A stretch of DNA of 14,409 nt. Source: Clostridia bacterium. GTDB taxonomy: Bacteria; Bacillota_A; Clostridia; Oscillospirales; CAG-272. The notes beneath the pieces were generated by a model. The model ran no database searches. It saw only the letters and a list, made by a program, of their open reading frames with translations, and was not told the DNA's origin. Positions 6,215-12,827 of the stretch are shown here, piece by piece (positions within the stretch are counted from its first letter, which is position 1; each line of letters opens with the position of its first letter). The position numbers were made by a program, and so were the translations under genes. Location: positions 1 to 14,409 of the forward strand of contig JAFUQY010000325.1 of assembly GCA_017472105.1 (NCBI GenBank). Direction: 5' to 3'.

Positions 6215-6240
6215 GCAAAAAGGATGGACGGCTCCACCCT
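6215..6240 (-). terminator. Intrinsic terminator of a lost minus-strand gene
   Basis: On the minus strand AAAGGGTGG pairs with CCATCCTTT (one G-U) around a 6-base loop, and the T run TTTTT continues at 6221-6217. It sits 6 bases after the stop codon (6247-6249) of an otherwise broken minus-strand frame and just upstream of the UPF0316 -35, so it insulates that promoter. Confidence 0.65.
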
Positions 6241-6246
6241 TTCGGT

Positions 6247-6330
6247 TTATCCAATATCAAATTCGCGCTCGATGATTCAGCGGATGTGCTCCATGGACGT
6301 TTCGTTGTACTCGAATTCACCCGAGCTGAA
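6247..6330 (-). pseudogene. Possible decayed 3' end of an unknown gene
   Basis: In one minus frame, codons between 6330 and the TAA at 6247-6249 read FSSGEFEYNETSMEHIR, then TGA (6277-6279), then IIEREFDIG and stop. Codon choice (GAG, TAC, AAC, CGC, ATC) resembles the coding genes nearby, and a terminator follows at once. Another TGA bounds the segment at 6331-6333, and the MBL terminator lies just upstream. The simplest reading is the relic of a deleted gene that kept its terminator. The fragment is too short to name a family and could be chance. Confidence 0.3.
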
Positions 6331-6346
6331 TCATTCCGAACCATAC

Positions 6347-6387
6347 AAAAAAAGGCGTAAGTCCGATTTTCCGGGCCTGCGCCTTTT
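6347..6387. terminator. Terminator of the MBL hydrolase gene
   Basis: GGCG (6354-6357) pairs with CGCC (6380-6383), extended outward by A-T pairs and inward by AGTCCG against CGGGCCT with one mismatch. On the minus strand it is followed by TTTTTTT (6353-6347). It lies 8 bases after the MBL stop codon. The plus strand also has TTTTCTTT, so it could work both ways. Confidence 0.8.
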
Positions 6388-6394
6388 CTTTGGT

Positions 6395-7270
6395 TTATAC
6401 GGTTTCGCCGAGCAATTCCCACTCAATCAGCTTCACCATGATGCCGGTATTCAGCTCCATGGCGTCCTCCGGGTAGATCTGCGGCACGTTTCCGCGGTAG
6501 AATTTCTCACGGAAATACCGAACCGCATCCGCGTGTGAACCGCCGTTTTTCAGAATTTCCAGAATTCCTTCCGCCGCAGCGACTGCGTTTTTCCGGCATT
6601 CGCTGAGGTAGAACGATGTTTTTGCCCGGTCAAGCAGTCCGAAGTGCGGCAGAACGATGCTGTCGATCCCGAGTGCCTCCGCTTTTGCGATGGAATCGAG
6701 GGCAGTCCGGTATCCGACGAGATAGGACGGGAACACAATCTCTCCGCCGTCGTACACACCGAGCGTTTCCGTGCCGAGCAGGAGCTTTTCGGACGCGAGC
6801 CAGTACCCGACCGAGCATTTCGTGTGCCCCGGCAGCTCCACGGCGGAAAACTCCATCTCACCCGCGCGGATCACGTCCCCTTCCTTCACGGGAATGTCGA
6901 CACGCAGTTCATCCAGCAGATCCTCGTACTCCGTGACGCCGCATTTTGCCGCAAATTTCCGGTCCAGATCGCGCATCACATCCCGCGCCGTCGGTTTTGC
7001 AAAGATTTTCACGGCATACTCACCCGCGACAACCTTCGCATCCGGATAGCGCGCACAGATGTACGGGGATCCCGCCGCGTGGTCGTAATGGGAATGCGTG
7101 AGAAAAATATAGTCAAGCGGACGGCTGCCGAGAACTCTTCCGATCTTGTCCGCGACTGCGTATCCGGTGAAGGCAAATCCCGTGTCGTATAACACTGTCG
7201 TTCTGCCGTCGTCGATGAGGAACGCACTGTCGCCGGGATGTGCGCGTACGTCTGTGATGCTGAGCTTCAT
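6395..7270 (-). CDS. MBL-fold metallo-hydrolase
   Basis: A 291-residue metallo-beta-lactamase-fold protein. Metal-ligand motifs: H59-S-H61-Y-D63-H64 (FLTHSHYDHAAG), H149 (LPGHTKCS) and H209 (VLPHFG). The usual bridging Asp after the second His motif (GD) appears here as Glu, E168 (LLGTETLG), which I recall in other clostridial members; activity is probably kept. It is a soluble, generic hydrolase (thioesterase, phosphodiesterase, lactonase or similar) of unknown substrate. The C-terminal ~75 residues are mostly helical (FYLSECRKNAVAAAEGILEILK) with a YPEDAMELNTGIMVKLIEWEL ending. ATG 7270 is chosen because AGGAGA lies 6 bases upstream and the fold starts at once; an in-frame ATG at 7342 would add 24 non-homologous-looking residues. 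It is a single gene with its own terminator and no functional link to the neighbours visible. Confidence 0.92.
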   Translation of the reverse strand: MKLSITDVRAHPGDSAFLIDDGRTTVLYDTGFAFTGYAVADKIGRVLGSRPLDYIFLTHSHYDHAAGSPYICARYPDAKVVAGEYAVKIFAKPTARDVMRDLDRKFAAKCGVTEYEDLLDELRVDIPVKEGDVIRAGEMEFSAVELPGHTKCSVGYWLASEKLLLGTETLGVYDGGEIVFPSYLVGYRTALDSIAKAEALGIDSIVLPHFGLLDRAKTSFYLSECRKNAVAAAEGILEILKNGGSHADAVRYFREKFYRGNVPQIYPEDAMELNTGIMVKLIEWELLGETV

Positions 7271-7402
7271 AATATCTCCTGTTGTGAATTTTACAGTTGT
7301 GCCGCCGTATCGATCAGGGCGCAGAGGCTTCATATGGCACATCCGTCTGGATTTTCTGCACGGGAGCCGTCTCCCGTAAATTGATTCGTTTTTTCGTATG
7401 GA

Positions 7403-9682
7403 TCAGTCAACCGTCACGGACGCACTCATCTCGCCCGAGACTGCGGTGATAACAACACGCTGTGCACCGTCATCCGGCAGAATCGCCGCGAGGAGCTTTC
7501 CATGCTCCGCACAGCAGACGTTGGATGTGTAGATGTGGTCGGTCACGTTTTTGCCGGAGCCGGTTCCGATGACTGTACCGTTTTCCGCCGTCACCGTTAC
7601 TTCGTTCTCCGCCGTCCATGCCGCAAGTCCGTTCTCATCCGTCAGCTCAATCTCCGCGTAGATGAGATCGTCCCGGTCGGAGGCGCGGATTCTCATGGAT
7701 ACCGCATCTCCCGTTGTGGAAAGCGCGTCCTCGCCGGTGATGTCTGTGCCGGAATATGCCGCTGCGGTGAGTCTGCCGGGCTGATACGGGATTTCAAATA
7801 CCGCAATTCCCTTCTCCGACGGCACCTTTCGTCCGCAGGAGACACCGTTGAGCCACAGCTCGCATTCGTCCGCCGTCGTATATACATGCACCGCGGTCAT
7901 CTTCCCTTCCCTGCCGGGATACGTCCACGTGCGGTCGGTGTTGTAGAATCCCCATGCGGACATCGCGTAGGATTTGCCGAATGTATCGGGATCCGCCGAG
8001 AGAATCCGCACGCATCCGGTCTTCCACGCGGCGTCGCGGTAGTACGACTGTGCCTTGCGGAATCCGCAGATGTCCATGTCGCCGCAGTTCGCGTGATGCT
8101 CCGGGAATCCGGAAAGTCCCCACATCGTGGCGGTATCCTCGCGGTACTCAATTCTGCCGAGCCCGGTTTCCCCGAAGTAATCCCAGCCCGTCCACACAAA
8201 TTCACCGATCATGCGCGGGTTCCGATCCATGTATTTCTTCATTGCCACCGCGTCCACCGGGAAGGATTCCGTCATCGCAAACAGTCTGTCCGGGAAGCGG
8301 ATCATGTCCTTGTCCGTGCGGTCGAGGAGGTAGTTGTATCCGAGCACATCGAGCGTTCCCGCAGTGCAGCGGATTCTCTCCGCGAAGAAGTCGAATTCCT
8401 CCGCCGGGAGATGCTCGGTTTCCCTGCGTTTCACTTCGTACGGCCAGTGATCCCAGAACGTGCAGAACGCATGGGTCAGCGGACGGGTGTCGTCGTTTCT
8501 GCGGATGCGGTCGGCAATCATACGCGAGGTACGCCAGCCGTCCGATCTGCCGGATTTGTCGGGAATCTCGTTGCCCGTCGACCACAGAATCACGCTCGGA
8601 TGGCGTCGGTCACGGAGAACCATGGCGTCGGTGTCTTCTTCCCAGTATTTGTCGAACCAGATGTGGTAGTCGAAATTCTTCTTCGGGAGCCGCCATGCGT
8701 CAAAAATCTCGTCGATCACAAGCATACCCATGCGGTCGCAGGCATCGAGCATCACCGCGGACGGCGGATTGTGCGCGCACCGGATGGCGTTGAAGCCGTT
8801 TTCCTTGAGAATGCGGATGCGTCTTTCCTCAGCCGACCGGAAGGATGCCGCACCGACGATGCCGTTGTCGTGATGGATGCATGCGCCGTACAGCCGGGTC
8901 ACTTCTCCGTTGAGCAGAAGCCCTCTCACGGGATCGCATTCCACGGTACGGATGCCGAAGGTCGAGGTATCGCTGTCCTCCGATGCATCGGTGATGACGG
9001 TGACGGTAACGTTGTAGAGCTGCGGCTGTTCCGGTGTCCACGGCATGATTCCGTCAAGCATGGTCTGCACGCTGAAATCGCTGACGCCGCTCTCCAGCCA
9101 GATCCACCGTTCCATTCTGACGCCGAGCTCCGGGATCTCGATGACTGCCTTTGCCTCCCGTGCCTTTGACGAGAAAATCTGCCACTCAACCGCAACGGAC
9201 GCAGAGGAACCGCGCAGACTCTTTGTTTTCACGAACACGGAGTCCGGCACGATATAGTCCTCACCGGACGTCAGAAGGTGCACATCGCGGTAAATGCCGC
9301 CGCCCGTGTACCAGCGGGACGAAACCTGATGCGTGGTATCCGCGATGACGCACAGCTCGTTGGTCTCACGCAGATACGGCTGAACATCGCAGAGGAACGA
9401 CGTGTATCCGTAGGGATGGAATTTCACAAGATTGTCGTTGACGTACACCTCGGTCAGTCCCATCACGCCGTCGAACGAGAGAAAATGATGCGCCGCAGAA
9501 GGATCCGCCGCGAACGTTGTCGTGTACCGCGCACATCCGGTTTCAAAATAGCCCTCGTCAATTCCGCCTGCACTGTCCGCCCGGCGCGTGAGCCCGATCA
9601 TGAAGTCATTCGGGATTCTGACGTCCTTCGTTTCGCCGTTCAGGGAAATCTGCCAGTTTCTGTCCAGTTTGGTTCTGTTCAT
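7403..9682 (-). CDS. Glycoside hydrolase family 2 (beta-galactosidase/glucuronidase type)
   Basis: A 759-residue retaining beta-glycosidase without a signal peptide, so probably cytoplasmic, acting on imported oligosaccharides. Domains: N-terminal GH2 sugar-binding jelly roll (about 1-140; SFDGVMGLTEVYVNDN, WYTGGGIYRDV), immunoglobulin-like domain (~145-250), TIM barrel (~255-560) with the acid/base N371-E372 (WSTGNEIPD) and probable nucleophile E472 (FAMTES), then a DUF4982-type segment (~590-650; HVYTTADECELWLNGVSCGRKV) and a C-terminal Ig-like GH2 domain (~660-759). HHDNG (270-274) and RCAHNPPS (301-308) are typical of the barrel start. The domain order matches the DUF4982 GH2 branch of gut anaerobes. 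Beta-galactosidase, glucuronidase and other specificities cannot be separated by eye. Start ATG 9682 has GGAGG 7 bases upstream. The solute-binding protein gene upstream suggests sugar uptake and cleavage work together. Confidence 0.93.
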   Translation of the reverse strand: MNRTKLDRNWQISLNGETKDVRIPNDFMIGLTRRADSAGGIDEGYFETGCARYTTTFAADPSAAHHFLSFDGVMGLTEVYVNDNLVKFHPYGYTSFLCDVQPYLRETNELCVIADTTHQVSSRWYTGGGIYRDVHLLTSGEDYIVPDSVFVKTKSLRGSSASVAVEWQIFSSKAREAKAVIEIPELGVRMERWIWLESGVSDFSVQTMLDGIMPWTPEQPQLYNVTVTVITDASEDSDTSTFGIRTVECDPVRGLLLNGEVTRLYGACIHHDNGIVGAASFRSAEERRIRILKENGFNAIRCAHNPPSAVMLDACDRMGMLVIDEIFDAWRLPKKNFDYHIWFDKYWEEDTDAMVLRDRRHPSVILWSTGNEIPDKSGRSDGWRTSRMIADRIRRNDDTRPLTHAFCTFWDHWPYEVKRRETEHLPAEEFDFFAERIRCTAGTLDVLGYNYLLDRTDKDMIRFPDRLFAMTESFPVDAVAMKKYMDRNPRMIGEFVWTGWDYFGETGLGRIEYREDTATMWGLSGFPEHHANCGDMDICGFRKAQSYYRDAAWKTGCVRILSADPDTFGKSYAMSAWGFYNTDRTWTYPGREGKMTAVHVYTTADECELWLNGVSCGRKVPSEKGIAVFEIPYQPGRLTAAAYSGTDITGEDALSTTGDAVSMRIRASDRDDLIYAEIELTDENGLAAWTAENEVTVTAENGTVIGTGSGKNVTDHIYTSNVCCAEHGKLLAAILPDDGAQRVVITAVSGEMSASVTVD

Positions 9683-9722
9683 ACGGTGCCTCCGTTTGTC
9701 TGAATTTTTATAATTTGATTCC

Positions 9723-9751
9723 AGTATATCACAATCCGCTGAAAATGGCAA
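9723..9751 (-). promoter_or_regulatory. Promoter of the GH2 gene
   Basis: On the minus strand TTGCCA (9751-9746), 17 bases, TATACT (9728-9723), again with TGTGA before the -10. It lies downstream of the solute-binding-protein terminator, so GH2 has its own transcription start about 35 bases before its ATG. Confidence 0.75.
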
Positions 9752-9780
9752 TATGCCGCGGGCAGAATTTCGGAAAACAC

Positions 9781-9823
9781 AAAAAAGACCCGTACGCATC
9801 CGTTGGGACACGCACAGGTCTTT
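9781..9823 (-). terminator. Terminator of the solute-binding-protein gene
   Basis: On the minus strand AAAGACC (9823-9817) pairs with GGTCTTT (9790-9784), extended inward by TGTGCG against GCGTACG including two G-U pairs, then T6 (9786-9781). It starts 12 bases after the TAA at 9836-9838. It separates the binding protein from GH2, though read-through is possible. Confidence 0.85.
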
Positions 9824-9835
9824 GCTGGACGGAAA

Positions 9836-11341
9836 TTATTCCTGACCGAGTTCGGAGATAACCTGATTGTACTTGTCGATTGCCTTGTTTACCACCTTAT
9901 CCTTTGCGCGGATGGAGGAAGCGAGGTTCTTTTCATAGCTTCTCAGGGAGTTCATGAGAATGGTGGTGAAGTCGCCCATTTCGAAGTACCAGCCGAAGTC
10001 GTAGGTACGGGACGCGAAGATCAGGTCGAGCATAGCTGCGGATTCTTCGTCACGGGATACCTTGTTCTGGAGGGTCTGTTCGTAGTAAGCGGGAGTCATG
10101 GTATGGAGGGATTCGTAGCCGAGCATCTGGGTGATGTAGCCGGTGCGGGCATATTCTGCTTCGCTGAAGGTGCATACGGGAACTACGAAGAAGCTCATCG
10201 GGTAGGATGCAACAGAGTTGTAGTAACGATCCTGGGTTTCGTCATACATAGGCATGGGAAGGATACCGAAGTCGTCTTCCATATCACGGAATGCGGTTGC
10301 GTCCCAAAGATAGGAGAGGAGGAACAGACCGCGGCCTTCGCTGAAACCGATCTGACCGTACTGCTTGTCGTAGCCGGATCTCTGGTATGCGCAGGTGATG
10401 CCCTGGTCGAATGCGTAGGATGCGAACTTATCGAATGCGTTGTAGAGCTTTTCGGTGTTCAGGGTGTAGGTGAGCTTGCCTTCTTCAATGGTAGCGCACT
10501 TTACGCCGGAGGAGTTCACGATACCCATCATGATATCGTCCCAGATCCATACAGCGTAGGTGTCGTCGGTGTCGTTGACGTGCTTGCCGTCGTTGTCGGT
10601 GTCCATGTCAAGGGGAAGAACTTCCGCATATTCCTTGAACTTGTCGATGGTCCAGGTCATGTTGTTGACGTCATCGTACAGGTTGGGAAGCTGATAGTCA
10701 GCGGCGAGAGTCTTGTTGAAGTAGTAGCAGTAGGTTGCCTTGTTGTCGTTGATGGAGATGTCACCGGTCATGAAGTAGAGGGAGTTGCCGAAGGTGCATT
10801 CTTCATTACAGTACTGGTCCCACCATGCCTTGGTCATATCGAGATTTTCGATGGTGTTCAGGTCGGTGAGAAGACCGCCGAGAAGGCTGGTTGCGGCAGA
10901 ATAAGCGGAAATGCCTGCGAGGTCATAGTCGTTGGTACCTGCGCGGATTGCGATTTCCATGGTGGAATGACCCTTCCATGCGGTTGCGTCGATCTGGATG
11001 GGCTCGATGGTAACATCGCACTTGTCTTCCACAGTGGTGCGGCGTTCCATGTCGGCGTCGTTGATCGGTTCACCGGTGATTTCTTCACCCATGAAGTCGA
11101 GGTGACAGCCGTTGGATACGTAGTGCTGATAAATGTGGAAGGTGTAGCCGTCGAAGGTCTGTGCGGGAAGGTCGAAGGTGAGGGAAACATCTTCGGTTTC
11201 TGCGGGAGTGGTGTCGGTAACCTCAGCCGCATTTCCGGTGTTCGCGGTGGTTTCGCCTGCGTTGTCCGTGGAGTCGGAGCATGCCGCAAACTGGCTCGCC
11301 AGCATCAGCAGAGCAAGGAAAAGAGCAATCTTGCGTTTCAT
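9836..11341 (-). CDS. Extracellular solute-binding lipoprotein (ABC family 1 type)
   Basis: A 501-residue secreted lipoprotein. The signal peptide is MKRKIALFLALLMLASQFAAC with the lipobox FAAC giving lipid-modified C21 (Phe at -3 is unusual but tolerated), followed by a Thr/Asn/Glu-rich linker (~22-60) as in Gram-positive surface lipoproteins. The mature part has the aromatic-rich pattern of sugar-binding ABC components (DGYTFHIYQHY, AGTNDYDLAGISAYSA, TWTIDKFKEYAE, GRGLFLLSYLWDA, DDFGILPMPMYDE) and a C-terminal RAKDKVVNKAIDKYNQVI helix. Such proteins deliver carbohydrates to a membrane transporter. No permease or ATPase gene lies in the window and a terminator follows directly, so its partner must be elsewhere. 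ATG 11341 has AAGGA 8 bases upstream; an ATG at 11371 would place a charged stretch before the signal peptide. Downstream GH2 suggests a beta-linked oligosaccharide ligand (inference). Confidence 0.9.
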   Translation of the reverse strand: MKRKIALFLALLMLASQFAACSDSTDNAGETTANTGNAAEVTDTTPAETEDVSLTFDLPAQTFDGYTFHIYQHYVSNGCHLDFMGEEITGEPINDADMERRTTVEDKCDVTIEPIQIDATAWKGHSTMEIAIRAGTNDYDLAGISAYSAATSLLGGLLTDLNTIENLDMTKAWWDQYCNEECTFGNSLYFMTGDISINDNKATYCYYFNKTLAADYQLPNLYDDVNNMTWTIDKFKEYAEVLPLDMDTDNDGKHVNDTDDTYAVWIWDDIMMGIVNSSGVKCATIEEGKLTYTLNTEKLYNAFDKFASYAFDQGITCAYQRSGYDKQYGQIGFSEGRGLFLLSYLWDATAFRDMEDDFGILPMPMYDETQDRYYNSVASYPMSFFVVPVCTFSEAEYARTGYITQMLGYESLHTMTPAYYEQTLQNKVSRDEESAAMLDLIFASRTYDFGWYFEMGDFTTILMNSLRSYEKNLASSIRAKDKVVNKAIDKYNQVISELGQE

Positions 11342-11402
11342 GATAAATCCTTTCGTGCATATACTTTCCAATAATCGGAAAATTTATATAATAAATCATT
11401 TT

Positions 11403-11431
11403 ATTATACCGTATCCGGAAGGAATTTGCAA
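11403..11431 (-). promoter_or_regulatory. Promoter of the solute-binding-protein gene
   Basis: On the minus strand TTGCAA (11431-11426), 17 bases, TATAAT (11408-11403). The predicted start near 11396 leaves a leader of about 55 AT-rich bases. No obvious catabolite-control (cre) site was seen. Confidence 0.7.
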
Positions 11432-11508
11432 TACTTTTTTCGCATTTTTCAGAAAAATTATATCCAATGCAATTTTTCGGCGGAAAGTGTAAAATATCCG
11501 CAGCCCAA

Positions 11509-11538
11509 TTGACAGATGCCCATGAAATGATGTATAAT
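11509..11538 (+). promoter_or_regulatory. Promoter of the G3E GTPase operon
   Basis: TTGACA (11509-11514), 18 bases ending in TG, TATAAT (11533-11538). The start is predicted near 11545, about 63 bases before the ATG at 11608. The intergenic region 11342-11607 holds this promoter, the divergent one at 11403-11431 and the dyad at 11557-11572; I see nothing else in it. Confidence 0.75.
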
Positions 11539-11556
11539 ATAATGTGGCGAAGATTG

Positions 11557-11572
11557 GTTAGATCTCGCTAAC
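11557..11572. promoter_or_regulatory. Dyad in the G3E operon leader (candidate operator)
   Basis: GTTAG-N6-CTAAC (11557-11561 / 11568-11572) lies at about +13 to +28. It could bind a metal-responsive repressor or form a small hairpin. It does not match the Zur box I know from Bacillus or the AdcR/ZitR TTAAC-N2-GTTAA motif, so the regulator is open. Confidence 0.3.
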
Positions 11573-11607
11573 TCATATGGAAATTCATCCTCAAAGGAGA
11601 CAGATAC

Positions 11608-12813
11608 ATGACAAAAATTGATATATTCTCCGGCTTTCTCGGTGCCGGCAAGACAACCCTGATCAAAAAGCTCATCGCGGAAGCATACTGCGGCGAAAAG
11701 CTGGTGCTGATCGAAAACGAATTCGGCGATATCGGCATTGACGGCGGATTTTTGCAGGATGCCGGCGTGAACATCACCGAAATGAACTCCGGATGCATCT
11801 GCTGCAGTCTGGTCGGTGACTTCGGCGAAGCGCTCAAGCAGGTTCTCCGCGATTACGCACCCGACCGCATCCTCATCGAGCCCTCCGGCGTCGGCAAGCT
11901 CAGCGATGTCATCCGTGCCGTACAGGACATTCACTCCGACGACATCGTTCTGAACGGCATCAGCACGGTCGCGGACGTGAACAAGTGCAAAATGTACATG
12001 AAGAACTTCGGCGAATTCTTCAACAACCAGATCGAATTTGCCCACACCATCATCCTCAGCCATACCACCGGCACCTCCGACGCGAAGCTGAACGCATGCA
12101 CCGAGCTTCTCCGTGAGCACAATCCCGATGCGGATATCCTCACCACACCGTGGGAACAGCTCACCGGCGCGCAGATTCTTGAAGTGATCGAAAAGAAACA
12201 CACCCTCGAGGATGAACTCAAGCAGCTCGCCGACGAAGTGAGCACCTGCCCCGTCTGCGGTCATCATCACGATCACGAACACCATCACGAACATGACGGG
12301 CACTGCTGCTGTGAACATGACCACGAGCATCATCACGAACATGATGAGCACTGCTGCTGCGGGCACGATCACGAGCACCATCACGAACATGATGAGCACT
12401 GCTGCTGCGAACATGACCACGAGCACCATCACGAACATGACGAGCACTGCTGCTGTGAACATGACCACGAGCATCATCACGAACATGACGAGCACTGCTG
12501 CTGCGGGCACGATCACGAGCATCACCATCACCACCACGCGGACGAGGTCTTCACCAGCTTCGGTGCGGAAACCGGACGCCGCTACACTGCGGATGAAATC
12601 ACTGCCGCGCTCAATGCTCTCGCGGATGAAGAAAAATACGGCGTAATCCTCCGCGCGAAGGGTATCGTCAGCGGCACCGACGGATTCATCCACTTCGACT
12701 ACGTTCCCGGCGAACCCGATGTCCGTTCCGGCAGTGCGGCTCCCACAGGACGGCTCTGCATCATCGGCGCGCAGATCAACGAGGACGCACTGAAAGAGCT
12801 GTTCATGCTCTGA
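11608..12813 (+). CDS. CobW-type G3E GTPase with large His/Cys repeat insert
   Basis: A 401-residue G3E-family P-loop GTPase, the family of zinc/cobalt metallochaperones (COG0523). Walker A is G9-FLGAGK-T16 (GFLGAGKTT). The metal-binding CxCC motif is C63-I-C65-C66 (NSGCICCSL), and the Walker B-like ExxG starts at E91 (LIEPSG). The guanine-specificity NKxD position reads SHTT (151-154), as in a clostridial branch that I recall with SRTQ. CPVCGHHH (214-221) opens an insert of five 16-residue repeats HDHEHHHEHDxHCCCx (221-300) and a His-run end (301-310). The CobW C-terminal domain follows at ~325-401 (GVILRAKGIVSG, FDYVPGEPDVR, LCIIGAQINEDALKELF). The CobW fold usually carries a shorter His-rich loop at this place; the Cys triplets are unusual. 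It probably stores or delivers zinc or a similar metal (inference). Start ATG 11608 has AAAGGAG 9 bases upstream; first gene of a two-gene operon. Confidence 0.95.
   Translation: MTKIDIFSGFLGAGKTTLIKKLIAEAYCGEKLVLIENEFGDIGIDGGFLQDAGVNITEMNSGCICCSLVGDFGEALKQVLRDYAPDRILIEPSGVGKLSDVIRAVQDIHSDDIVLNGISTVADVNKCKMYMKNFGEFFNNQIEFAHTIILSHTTGTSDAKLNACTELLREHNPDADILTTPWEQLTGAQILEVIEKKHTLEDELKQLADEVSTCPVCGHHHDHEHHHEHDGHCCCEHDHEHHHEHDEHCCCGHDHEHHHEHDEHCCCEHDHEHHHEHDEHCCCEHDHEHHHEHDEHCCCGHDHEHHHHHHADEVFTSFGAETGRRYTADEITAALNALADEEKYGVILRAKGIVSGTDGFIHFDYVPGEPDVRSGSAAPTGRLCIIGAQINEDALKELFML
12268..12537 (+). repeat. In-frame 48-bp tandem repeat (5 full units plus partial)
   Basis: Units 12268-12315, 12316-12363, 12364-12411, 12412-12459 and 12460-12507 encode HDHEHHHEHD(E/G)HCCC(E/G); 12508-12537 encodes HDHEHHHHHH. 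Differences are nearly all synonymous (CAT/CAC, GAT/GAC, GAA/GAG, TGT/TGC) plus E/G at two positions, so protein composition is kept by selection. Units 2 and 5 differ by one base, 144 bases apart, and units 1/4 and 3/partial-6 also resemble each other, suggesting duplication of a three-unit block. Confidence 0.95.
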
Positions 12814-12827
12814 TCCCGGAGGCTGAC

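Noticed and set aside
7360..7377. ACGGGAG-CCGT-CTCCCGT hairpin downstream of GH2 considered as its terminator
   Set aside because: No T run follows on the minus strand (GCAGAAAATCC), so it is at best a stabilising hairpin; the position alone is not enough.
7502..9169. 555-codon open frame on the plus strand opposite GH2
   Set aside because: Antisense shadow of the GH2 gene; the translation is rich in Arg, His, Val and Gly without family motifs, whereas the minus strand has all GH2 motifs.
9803..11374. 523-codon open frame on the plus strand opposite the solute-binding protein
   Set aside because: Antisense shadow; no recognisable domain, and the terminator, promoter and lipoprotein signal fit the minus-strand gene.
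12268..12537. Regular 48-base repeats considered as a CRISPR or minisatellite-type element
   Set aside because: There are no unique spacers, and the array is in frame with conserved CobW domains on both sides.
11458..12693. Minus-strand frame rich in Val/Met/Phe that looks like a membrane protein
   Set aside because: It is the mirror of the His/Asp/Glu repeat codons of the CobW gene (CAT/GAT read backwards as Met/Ile/Val), with no ribosome site or family motif.
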